DNA from: Lepus europaeus
Lineage: Eukaryota > Chordata > Mammalia > Lagomorpha > Leporidae
Direction of reading: 5' to 3'
Assembly (NCBI RefSeq): GCF_033115175.1
Contig: NC_084835.1
Span: 84,503,948-84,567,947, forward strand
DNA length: 64,000 bases
Program-made: the position numbers and the translations under genes
The notes under the pieces: model-generated
Databases searched by the model: none
Told to the model about the DNA's origin: nothing
What the model saw: the letters and a program-made list of their open reading frames with translations, nothing else
Part shown: one piece after another, positions 55,360 to 64,000 of the stretch
How the letters are laid out: the number at the start of each line of letters is the position of its first letter
Numbering within the stretch: position 1 is the stretch's first letter

Positions 55360-55577
55360 TTGGTTTGCTGCCCCCAAAGCTGCAACAGTCAGGACTGGGC
55401 CAGTCCAAAGGGAGGAGCCAGGAACTCCATCTGGATCTCCACGTGGTTGGCAGGGAGCCAGCACTTGAGCTGTCATCAGCTGCCTCCTAGGATGCACATT
55501 AGCAGGGAGCTGGATCAGAAGCGGAGGCTGGATCTGATCTCAGGCACTTCACCTGCGGTACCACAACTCCCACCCGG
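55360..55577 (-). mobile_element. Old CSINE, tail lost
   Basis: CAGTCAGGACTGGGCCAGTC, GAGCCAGGAACTCCATCTGG, TGCACATTAGCAGGGAGCTGG and a head at GGTACCACAACTCCCACCC. Confidence 0.85.
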
Positions 55578-56184
55578 CTTGTATTCCTGAAGTCTGTGAA
55601 CTTCCCTATGCCTTATGTGAAGTTAATAATCTTCTGTTGTGCGGGCCATGTACAGCTTGAAGGATAAGGAGTGCCGTGTCCTCCCTCGCCACCTTTAGCA
55701 ATGCACAGAGGGCAGCCCGGGTATGCGCCTTCCACTCATCCCTCACCCGGCTAAATGAGTCTAAATGAGCCATGGGTTTTGTGTTGGTTTTATTAAGACT
55801 CGTGACAGGGACATGTGGCACTGCTTGTTGGAAACTCTCTTCCAACTCACTTTCTTAGCTTGTCGTCAAAGCCCAGTTTCTTTTCTCTGCTGGCTTTAGA
55901 AGGCACCACAAAATGTAAGGCAGCCTCAAGCTTCGTGGCTGCCTAGCAACCCAAGCCCCAGGTGAGGAGGAAGTGGGCAGAGCTGAGCAGCTGGCTGGCA
56001 CCACAGGCTTTTGTGCTGCCCCGAGAGCTGTAATGAGCCCCGGGGAACCAGGCCCTGGAGGGAGCCAGGCTTCCTTGCGGAGCCAGCGCGGGGCAGCTCC
56101 GGGAGCACGTGACCTGCACAGTCCGACCGTCCCTGTGCTCACGGTTGCTGCAGAGTCTTCATAACTTTTCTTTTCTTTCTTTCT
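55578..56184. other. Intronic sequence, nothing recognised
   Basis: No gene or repeat family recognised. Confidence 0.4.
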
Positions 56185-56325
56185 TTCTTTTTTTTTTTAA
56201 AGATTTATTTATTTATTTGAAAGGCAGAGAGAGAGAGAGACAGAGAGAGAGAGGTCTTCCATCTGCTGGTCACTCCCCAGATGGCCTCAATGGCTGGAGC
56301 TGAGCTGATTTGAAGTCGGGTTTAG
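56185..56325 (-). mobile_element. 5'-truncated CSINE
   Basis: T-tail, AAAGATTTATTTATTTATTT, GA block, CTTCCATCTGCTGGTCACTC and GGCTGGAGCTGAGCTGATTT. The head half is missing. Confidence 0.9.
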
Positions 56326-57059
56326 GAGTCTGCACTCCGTGGCATCTCAGGCTGTCCCTGTCTTGAGCTGTCTGTGTCAGGGTGCGTTCAGTAGGCAACT
56401 TGGTGGGGGCAGGCCTCTCACCCACCGCCCATCCAGGCACTTTGAGGGGGAGAGCTGCATTGCCTGTCTGCCTTGGGTGGGGGTGGCAGGCTCCTGGGAA
56501 GACGAAATTGACTTAAGGAATGGCCCTGAACTTGCTCACAATCCTGCCGGGCTACTGGGCAGTTCTGGTCTGGGCCAGGTGGGCTCTGGTATCTGCCCCA
56601 GCGGGTGGTTCCCCGGGAGGCGTGGTGGTCCAGGCTGGCCTCACTCTGCTGGTGGCAGTTGGCTGGCTAGGCGGTAGGGGGAGGGGTGACAGGCGAAGAG
56701 CCAGGCCAGAGTTTTCACCCTCCAGCTGGCCCGCCCTGGCTTCCTCAGGTGGTGCTGGCATTCCAGCAGTGGCAAGAGCGGACCCCCCCCCCCCGCCCCC
56801 CCCGCCCCCCAGGGAACAGATGCTTTGCAGGTCTCGGCCAAGTCACACGCGCTCCCGCCCCATTGGAGCCGGCCAGCCGGATCCCAGGAGTTGAGGGAGG
56901 AGGGCTCTGCTCTCGAGGGAAGGAGCTGCTCCATCCCTCCGTGAAGGTGTGGGTCAGGGCTGCGGCGCGGATGGAATGGCAGGAGCTGGGGCCTTTCTGT
57001 GCTTTGGACCCTTTCCTCAGGTGGATTGATTTTCTTTTAAAAAATCAGCAGGGTCCTCA
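56326..57059. other. GC-rich intronic sequence with a C-rich tract
   Basis: A nearly pure C tract at 56783-56810 (12 C, G, 8 C, G, 6 C) lies in a locally GC-rich stretch without recognised repeats. No exon was recognised. Confidence 0.4.
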
Positions 57060-57300
57060 CGTCGGGATTATTACTAACATTAGTTGAAAGGATAGCCCCT
57101 TGCATGTATTTATAGAATGGTTGTGCGAATCTATTTCAGGGTTACCCAGGAATTTTATTGCCTGGACGAGGGATCACTGCAGAGCTGCTGCCAAAACCCA
57201 GATAATCATTAAACCACCCAGCACCACGCCACTTCCCCGGATCAGGGAAGGGAACGAATATATAAATCGAGACGTGACATCAGCCTGGGTTCAGATGTTC
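57060..57300. other. Repeat-free stretch with muscle/heart-type motifs
   Basis: Single-copy-looking sequence with GTATTTATAG (one base from the MEF2 consensus), AGATAATC and GGATAG (GATA-type), just before a poly-T run at about 57301-57319. It is annotated only as a motif-bearing stretch; enhancer function is a guess. Confidence 0.25.
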
Positions 57301-57319
57301 GTTTTTTTTTTTTTTTTTC

Positions 57320-58109
57320 TCTTTCAGGATGGTGAGTCCACCCTTTCTTGTGGGAGCACTGTCTAGCTGCAGCAGTGGAAGGAGCCCCGGAGACACTCCA
57401 CAGGCTGTCTCCAAGGAGCACAGGGCTGCTGCTGGGCTCCGGAGAACAGGGGTGCCACTTGAATGCTGTGCTTTGACCCTGGCAGGGTGACACAAAATTC
57501 AGGGTGTTTGGAAGGACCCTTGTTGTGGCTCCGGGCCTGACTGCCTCCTGAGCACCCGCCCCCACCCGAGTCCTGGCCACAGGTAGACCGCGTGAGCCTG
57601 CAGCAGGCTCTGAGGTCCTGCTGCACCACTATCCCTGCCCCGCGTTTCCCTGACGGCTGCCCTCCTGTCATCACCCTGTGAAATGTTACCCTCCCACATG
57701 GCTCCCGGCTTGGTCTTATGTCCTGAAGTGCCCGGCGGTGTCCTGGCCGCTGAACTGAGAGCGAGGAAGGAGTGCAGGGGCCAGGCTGCCAGGGGATCAG
57801 GGTTGACTTGAGAGTTGCTGGAGTCAGGAAATTCCAGGGCCCTGAAGTCATGGGGAAGACACTGGACAGGAGAGGCAGGGGTCAGGTTGCCTCTGTGGAC
57901 ATGGGGATTGAGGTTCCCTGCTCTGAGCCAGGGGTTCCCGTCCGGCAAGTCAGGATCCCCCGGGGCACATGTTGGGAACCTGCAGATTAAGGGCTCCACT
58001 TGCTGTCTGTCCACGCTGTTTTCTTCGGGGAGTTTGTGACCCTCTCGTAGTGATCCGACACGATTGAGGAGTTTATTCAGGGTACCTCTCAGTTTGCTTC
58101 TAAAAACGA
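57320..58109. other. Intronic sequence, nothing recognised
   Basis: No gene or repeat family recognised. Confidence 0.4.
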
Positions 58110-58404
58110 TCCTGGGTGGGCACTTGGTGCAGCAGGTTAAGCTGCTGCTTGGGGCACTGGCACAGCGGATCAGAGTGCTGGGGTTTGAGTCCTGGCTACT
58201 CGGCTTCCAATCCAGCTTCCAGCTTTACACTTCCTGCTTATAGGCAGCAGATGATGGCTCACGTGCTTAGACCCCTGCCACCTGAATGGGAGACCCAGAT
58301 GGAGCTCCTGGCTCCTGGTATTGGTCAGGCCCAGCCCTGGATGTTGTAGCCATTGGCAAAGATCTCTCTCTACCTTTTCAATACAAATAAATCTTTCAAA
58401 ATAA
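58110..58404 (+). mobile_element. Old CSINE
   Basis: Head GGGTGGGCACTTGGTGCAGC, B box GGTTTGAGTCCTG, CCAATCCAGCTTCC, CTGAATGGGAGACCCAGATGG, AATACAAATAAATCTTTC tail. Confidence 0.88.
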
Positions 58405-59784
58405 TGCTTCCTAATTCTCCACGGAGTGAGGGAGATTCTCCTGTCTTTACGCTGAGCAGCTCTCTTCTTACCCCTTGGCTCACAGGATGGTTTGAATATT
58501 AAGCTCGGGTGTCATGGTGACATGGGGCTTGTGTCACCCGTGTTGTCAGGATCCACTTGGTGCACATAGGGCCCACCTCCCTCAGGGCAGCTTATTGGAA
58601 GTGCACCCCGATTCCTGCAGCCCGCGCTCGAGGGCCCCACGTGTGCGTCCCGAGGGACCACGAGGCGGAGTGGGAGGGGCGTGTGCTTCAGTTCACTGTG
58701 GGTGATGGCAGTCATTTCCCGGAAGGGGGACGTGGCAGTGTCTGGGGGCTGCTGAGAATGTAACAATCGGCTGTTCAAAGGAGAAGGAACACGAGGATGG
58801 GCTCCCACCCGTTCTGACGGTTGACTGAGCACTGTCTCATCCCTTGTGTGTTCTCTCTGTGAGTCACGCTTGCTCACGGACACAGTCTCTCGCAGGAAGG
58901 AAGTGCTGCCGTCTTCCTTGGTGCCCTGCCTGTGCCTGACGTGTCAGTTTGTTCAACTTGAACTGTGGGAACCGTGGTGGTTAACGAGGCCCGGAACGGG
59001 AGGAGGGACGGGAATGGGGAGAACGGGCAGTCTTCCCGCTGCGACTCTGGATCGGCCGGGCACCCGCTGGCAGTAGAGGCCTGGCAGGACAGGGTGGGTA
59101 TCCAGGAGGATGCATGACTCGCCCCGCATTGCTGGGGGGAAAACGGGACGCTGTGAGGGGTGGAAGTGACATGAACCACAGCCACCCATGCCACCGAGGA
59201 GGGGCTACACCTGCTGGTCACCAGGAGCCCTTGTCCCCAGCCCAGCAGAAGAGCAGGGCTTAGGTGGGGGTGGCAGGGACTGAAGACCCCAGGGCCAGGG
59301 TCTCTCAGCCTTCTCATCCCCTCTCTGCTCTCTCCACGTGATGAATGGCCAGGGAGGGCCAGAGCGGAGTGTGCTGGTGCTGGCCTGGGTGGCTCATGAG
59401 GGCCGATTGTTACGTTCTCAGAAATTTTCTGAGCCAGTTGCAAAACATAGTCATTGTCAAAGATTAAATGATTGAAACAATTTAATCGATTATACTAAAA
59501 CCAAGGGTAATAAGTGTTCAAAGCATGTGATCTAAGTGTTTGACCGGCTTCCTCTGCTGTTGCGGCCACATGGCTCCGTGAGCTAGAAATACCATATACT
59601 CGTGAGCCACGTGCACATTGTCCAACAGCAAGCTCGTGTTGGCTGCATGGAACAGGCCCTGGTGGGAGGATTTATGCCAGGCCCACATGCACATGCTGCT
59701 TCTCTCTGCAACAAGGCAGCCCTTCCTCTGGTGCTTGGTACCCCCCAAGGCTGAGTGGGGCCCACAGCCTCCTTGACGAGGAGC
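58405..59784. other. Intronic sequence, nothing recognised
   Basis: 1.4 kb with no CSINE or other clear repeat. No gene seen. Confidence 0.4.
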
Positions 59785-59794
59785 AGACACTCTT

Positions 59795-60152
59795 TTTTTT
59801 TTTTTATATTTTGATTTTTTTTTTTTTGACAGGCAGAGTGGACAGTGAGAGAGAGACAGAGAGAAAGGTCTTCCTTTTGCTGTTGGTTCACCCTCCAATG
59901 GCCGCCACGGTAGCGCGCTGCGGCCGGCGCACCACGCTGTTCCGATGGCAGGAGCCAGGTGCTTCTCCTGGTCTCCCATGGGGTGCAGAGCCCAAAGACT
60001 TGGGCCATCCTCCACTGCACTCCCTGGCCACAGCAGAGAGCTGGCCTGGAAGAGGGGCAACCGGGACAGGATCGGTGCCCCGACCGGGACTAGAACCCGG
60101 TGTGCCGGCGCCGCAAGGCGGAGGATTAGCCTGTTGAGCCACGGCGCTGGCC
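59795..60152 (-). mobile_element. Young CSINE with TSD
   Basis: T-tail, GACAGGCAGAGTGGACAGTG, CCGCCACGGTAGCGCGCTGC body, head GAGCCACGGCGCTGGCC. The target duplication GACACTCTT is at 59786-59794 and 60153-60161. It is very similar to the copy at 1008-1346. Confidence 0.95.
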
Positions 60153-60221
60153 GACACTCTTGATCCAAGATCTTCTTCCTCTGGCTCATAGGTCTCCACG
60201 GGCTGAGGCCACAAACTGTTG

Positions 60222-60520
60222 CTTGCGGGGGTGGGTGTTGTGGGATTTGAGCTTGGATTTGAGTCCCCACTCAGCTTCCAATGCAGTTTCCTGCTGCTGT
60301 GCACTCCGGGGCCAGCAGATGATGGCTCTGGCACTGGAGTTCCCACACGGGGATCTGCGTGCAGTTCCCTGGCTCCTGGCCGTGGCCTGGCCCAGCCCCT
60401 GCTGTTGCAGGCATTTGGGGAGTGAACCAGTGGATGGAAGATTTTTGTCTCTCTGGCTCTCCCTCTCTCTTTGTCACTCTGCCTTTCAAATAAATCAATC
60501 TTAAGGAAAAAAAAAAAAAG
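60222..60520 (+). mobile_element. Old CSINE, head degraded
   Basis: GGATTTGAGTCCCCACTCAG, CCAGCCCCTGCTGTTGCAGG, GTGAACCAGTGGATGGAAGA, CTGCCTTTCAAATAAATCAA and A-tail. Confidence 0.88.
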
Positions 60521-60605
60521 ATTCTGTTAAGGCTTAATGGGGTTTTCATTGTCACATCTTCTAGTCTTTTGGTGACATGAGGGTTTAGAAATAAGTAACA
60601 GCAGC

Positions 60606-60919
60606 CATCGCTGCGGCTCACTTGGCTAATCCTCCGCCTGCGGCGCCGGTACCCCAGGTTCTATTCCTGCTTGGGGCGCCGGATTCTGTCCTGGTTGCTC
60701 CTCTTCCAGTCCAGCTCTCTGCTGTGGCCCGGGAAGGCAGTGAAGGATGACCCAAGTGCTTGGGCCCTGCACCTGCATGGGAGACCAGAAGGAAGCACCT
60801 GGCTCCTGGCTTCAGATTGGCACAGCACGCACCGGCTGTGGCAGCCATATGGGGGTGAACCAACAGAAAAGGAAGACCTTTATCTCTGTCTCTCTCTCTC
60901 TCTCACTAACTCTGCCTGT

Positions 60920-60957
<38 letters not shown>
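60606..60957 (+). mobile_element. CSINE with A37 tail
   Basis: Head GCCATCGCTGCGGCTCACTT, CTCCGCCTGCGGCGCCGG, B box GGTTCTATTCCTG, body, CT block, CTGCCTGTC and a pure run of 37 A (60921-60957). Confidence 0.94.
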
Positions 60958-60959
<2 letters not shown>

Positions 60960-60984
60960 AGAAGAAGAAGAAGAAGAAGAAGAA
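60958..60984 (+). repeat. (GAA)9 microsatellite
   Basis: Nine GAA units directly after the 37-A SINE tail, so the triplet tract grew from the tail. Confidence 0.95.
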
Positions 60985-61756
60985 ACAGTGTTGCTGCTAT
61001 CCTGGTCACAGGACCTGAGCTTTTTAGTTGGTAACATCAGTAGAGGTTAAAATCAAGAATGCGCCTCCAGTGAGTACAGCTGTGCACATGGTCCAGTGTG
61101 CCTGTTAACAGGTTCAGGTTCTGATGGAATTTTCCATCAGAAATTTCCATAGAGATGATAAAGCCCGCTTCGGTCCGCAGGCGCTCCTGGGCTTATGAGA
61201 CGCCTGCGGCAGTGAACTGTTCGTGACTGCTGCTTCCATAGGCGGGGGCAGGCAGCTCCCTTGTGGCTTTCCTCAGAGCCCTGGGCGCACCTCTGACACC
61301 GCAGCAAAGCCATTTTGGCTTGTTTGATTCCTGTGTTTCACTGCTGCCTCGGATCACATGATTCATCTATAACATGTCCATCAAGAATGCTGAAATTCAC
61401 CAACATGCCTTCAGTTTGCTACTGGAGAAACAGGAGGAGTGAATCAAATAGGGTTAACCCTTCCAGTAATTTCACTAGGTACGTCTCACAAATCACAGAG
61501 AACCAATTCCCATCATTCTGTGGTGGACAAGCGGGGTCTCCAACAAGAACTGACAGCCTGTGTCAGGTCCCAGGCGACACAGCCCAGCAACAGTCCAGAT
61601 TTCTCTTGCTGATGGTCATAAGCAAAGACTTCTCTTTGAAAGATTTTAATTCCTTGTTTGAAATATCATTTTAATAGCAGGTTATCAAGCACGTCTCTCG
61701 ATATTTTATGGTAGTTATGAAGCTGTCTCTGCTTTTCCTCAGTCTCCTGTCATTTT
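60985..61756. other. Intronic sequence, nothing recognised
   Basis: No gene or repeat family recognised. Confidence 0.4.
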
Positions 61757-61767
61757 GAAAGGAGAGC

Positions 61768-62445
61768 TGGGGCTGGCGCTGTGGCATAGTGGGTAAAGCC
61801 ACTGGCGCTGTGGCTCACTTGGCTAATCCTCTGCCTGCGGCACAGTACTCCGGGTTCTAGTCCCATTTGGGGTGCCGGATTCTGTCCCGGTTGCTCCTCT
61901 TCCAGTCCAGCTCTCTGCTGTGGCCCGGGAAGGCAGTGGAGGATGGCCCAAGTGCTTGGGCCCTGCACCCACATGGGAGACCAGGAGGAAGCATCTGGCT
62001 TTGGATTGGTGCAGTGTGCCGAGCGTGGTGCCCATTTTGGGGGTGAGCCAATGGAAGGAAGACCTTTCTCTCTGTCTCTCTCTCTCACTGTCTAACTCTG
62101 CCTGTCAAAAACAAACAAACAAACAAACAAACAAAAAACAAAAAACACACTGCCTGCAGTGTCGACATCCTGTATGAGTGCCAGTTCAAATCCCAGCTGC
62201 TCCACTTCCGAACCAGTTCTCTGCTATGGCCTGGGAAAGCAGCAGAAGATGGCCCAAGTCCTTGGGCCCCTGCATCTGTGTGGGAGACCTGGAAGAAGCT
62301 CCTGGCTCCTGGCTTCAGATTGGCCCAGCTCTGGCCTTTGTGGCCAGTTGTGAGGTGAACCATCGGATGGAAGACCTCTCTCTCTCTGCCTCTGCTTCTC
62401 TCTGTGTAACTCTTTCAAATAAATAAATAAATCTTAAAAAAAAAA
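61768..62445 (+). mobile_element. CSINE with TSD, split in its tRNA head by another CSINE
   Basis: Pieces are at 61768-61803 (GGGGCTGGCGCTGTGGCATA) and 62143-62445 (GCCTGCAGTGTCGACATCC, body, AAATAAATAAATAAATCTT tail). The target duplication GAAAGGAGAGC is perfect at 61757-61767 and 62446-62456. Confidence 0.94.
61804..62142 (+). mobile_element. Younger CSINE inserted in the head of another
   Basis: GCGCTGTGGCTCACTTGGCT, B box GGTTCTAGTCCC, body, CTGCCTGTC and a (CAAA)n tail. A short duplication ending CACTG stands on both sides. Confidence 0.93.
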
Positions 62446-62456
62446 GAAAGGAGAGC

Positions 62457-63049
62457 CTTTTTTCTCCAAGTCATGAGTGTAAGAGCAACCCATACAACCT
62501 GAGAAATCAAATATAAAGTTACAAATTGGGGGTTCCCCATCACATTCATCTCAGTCTTCTTGGCTAAAAGTATGTTCCTGTAGTTTAAGTGAGCGCATTC
62601 TAAATGTTACATGATGGTAGTTGTGCAGCAACCTCCAGATCTTAATGACTGTCCATAGCGAAGGCTCATTTCTTGTTCTGGTTTCGGCTCAGGATGGGTC
62701 ACCAGAGTCTGGCTGCTCTGTTCTGTGCAGTGATTCGGGAAGCCGAGCGCCTTCTCTCAGGGCACCCTGCTGGTTCTGCTGTGGGGTCCTTCTCTGGGTC
62801 TTCTGTATCCGTCCATAGAAGGAAGTGGGGCACTCAGTGCCCAGGGCTATTAGGGTTATGTTCACCCCCATTCTGTTGGTTAGAACTCAGCTATGTGGCC
62901 AGAGCCTGGCTGTAGGCCTGGGCGATGTGGTCTGTGCACCTAGGAGGTAAGGGGAACAGGGTTGGCAAATGCATGGCGTTGTTCTCGACCGCTCCAGAAC
63001 ACTCAGATGTCACAGCTGATCCCAGAGAGGATGCAGCACGTGGTGACCG
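62457..63049. other. Intronic sequence, nothing recognised
   Basis: No gene or repeat family recognised. Confidence 0.4.
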
Positions 63050-63290
63050 AGAACATGGCCTTGACACAAACTGCTCCGAATCCCGGCTCCACCATTGGTC
63101 ACACGGTGACATCGGGCAAGGAACTTAGTCTCTCTCTGTCCCTTAGTTCCCTTCTCTATAAAATGGGACAGCAAGAAAATTTACAGAGTTTGTGTGAGGA
63201 TTAAATGATGTACCTTGTGTACATGTTCAGAACAGTGCCTGCAGTAAAACTAACAACACACAGGTATTTGTTAAATAGGAATTAAAAAAA
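63050..63290 (+). repeat. MIR, near full length
   Basis: AATCCCGGCTCCACCATTGG, GACATCGGGCAAGGAACTTA, CCTTAGTTCCCTTCTCTATA, AAAATGGGACAGCAAG, TGTGTGAGGATTAAATGATG and CAGAACAGTGCCTGCAGTAA match the MIR order from the tRNA-derived part to the 3' end. Confidence 0.88.
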
Positions 63291-63814
63291 AAAAAACAGT
63301 AACAAAGAGACTGAATAGCGTCTTTGAAATATTGTAACTTGGATGTGTTCCTACGCAGAAAGTTTCTTTCAATTGAGTTCTAAACCTGTTTCTTGAGCAG
63401 CTATTATTTGTGATGTGCCAGGTATGACACATGACCAGAATACGCAGGCTTCTCACCCAATCAAATGCAGCAGCATGTTCTCCCTACCAAATCAGTCTTT
63501 AAACTCTCAGCATCATGATCTCGGTCCCCACTCCCCAGATCCATGGCTTCTCTGGGGTCCTCAGAGCGGACAGTGGCACTGACCCAGTGTCCCGCGGGCT
63601 TCTCCTCTTCCATCCTCGCCTTTGCGGCTCTGTCAGTGCCGGGAAGAACTGTCCGCTCACTGTGCGGTTCGCTCCTCAGCTGTTTGCACTAACGTGTTAC
63701 CTCTTCTAGTTATGACTCACGTGGCAGAGGGGTGCTGGTTAACATACCGTGGTTTCCCCTTGCAGAGTCCCCATCCCAGGAGCAGGCTGGCTTAATGGGC
63801 TCTTTCTCTTGCAG
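63291..63814. other. Intron end before exon 2
   Basis: Single-copy-looking sequence. It ends in a pyrimidine-rich tract, CTCTTTCTCTTGCAG, the acceptor of exon 2. Confidence 0.6.
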
Positions 63815-63921
63815 CTGGATGACTGCACGCTGCAGCTGTCCCACAATGGCACCTACCTGGACCTGGAAGCCACCCTGGCCGAGCAGCGGGATGAGCTGGA
63901 GGGCTTCCAGGATGACGCGGG
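63815..63921 (+). CDS. FHOD3: FHOD3 coding exon 2 (partial gene)
   Basis: A 107-base exon encoding LDDCTLQLSHNGTYLDLEAT and continuing through an acidic helix-like stretch to GFQDDAG. It follows directly in frame after the residues ending APHK of exon 1, and the joined sequence is the FHOD3 GTPase-binding region. The acceptor is TTTCTCTTGCAG; the donor is GG|GTAAGA, so the exon ends in phase 2. The next exon is outside the window. An in-frame TAA immediately after the donor (63923) confirms that the open frame ends with the exon. Base composition of the exon is GC-rich and coding-like compared with the surrounding intron. Confidence 0.95.
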
Positions 63922-64000
63922 GTAAGAGCACATGTGGGGAGCGGGCGTATGCTGAGGCCACAGCTTTGACCTTCTCTGCGCTCACAGTCACACAGGCAGA

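Larger units (their letters stand above)
4020..63814 (+). other. FHOD3: FHOD3 first coding intron
   Basis: The intron begins GTACGA at 4020 and ends TTGCAG at 63814, after a pyrimidine-rich stretch. It is phase 0 and about 59.8 kb long. Large first introns are usual for this gene family member. All repeats listed between these points lie inside it, and transcripts of FHOD3 would carry them in the + orientation. Confidence 0.92.

Noticed and set aside
56783..56810. The C-rich tract followed by CAG as a polypyrimidine tract and acceptor of an alternative exon
   Set aside because: A CAG does follow, but the downstream frame has no similarity to FHOD3 and no convincing donor with a plausible exon length was found.

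Overview
This is a vertebrate nuclear genomic window, almost certainly from a lagomorph and most likely the rabbit (Oryctolagus). The diagnostic evidence is roughly 45 copies of the lagomorph tRNA-derived C-repeat SINE (CSINE), old and young, on both strands. L1 copies with a rabbit-type 3' UTR and ordinary mammalian relics (MIR, MER5-like, MLT1-like, L1M) are also present.

One gene is supported: the 5' end of FHOD3 (formin homology 2 domain containing 3), on the + strand. A CpG island at about 2.73-4.72 kb holds the promoter, the 5' UTR and coding exon 1 (3855-4019, 55 codons, donor AAG|GTACGA). Coding exon 2 is at 63815-63921 (acceptor TTGCAG|CTGGAT, donor GG|GTAAGA). Everything between them, 59.8 kb, is the first coding intron. 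The joined reading frame is the start of the FHOD3 N-terminal GTPase-binding region. FHOD3 is an actin-assembling formin needed for sarcomere organisation in heart muscle; the FH3, FH1, FH2 and DAD parts lie beyond the window. An upstream ATG 7 nt before the main start opens an overlapping 59-codon uORF that ends in exon 2.

Layout: 0-2.7 kb is upstream flank with one young SINE and an unclassified inverted repeat pair. 2.7-4.7 kb is the CpG island and exon 1. 5-20 kb is SINE-studded intron with a non-CSINE tRNA-like relic at 8.58 kb. 20-25.6 kb holds antisense L1 pieces and a three-layer nest (old SINE, solo LTR, younger SINE). 27-36.5 kb holds several mechanistically odd insertions, an L1 3' UTR and ancient L1M. 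37.2-38.1 kb is a long ancient repeat. 46.12-49.05 kb is a 2.9-kb minisatellite of 68 complete units. 50.2-51.0 kb is a pair of young SINEs in tandem. 52.6-55.1 kb is ancient L1. 56-63.8 kb is sparse intron with an A37-(GAA)9 tract, and a MIR lies just before exon 2.

No second protein-coding gene, functional RNA gene, CRISPR array or prokaryotic-type system is visible. The most interesting structures are the minisatellite, the exon-1/exon-2 spanning uORF, several non-standard retroposition products (a SINE with a 5' extension inside its target duplication, a 3'-only SINE stub, a tailless tRNA-head insertion), and an inverted copied segment about 1.3 kb from its mate.
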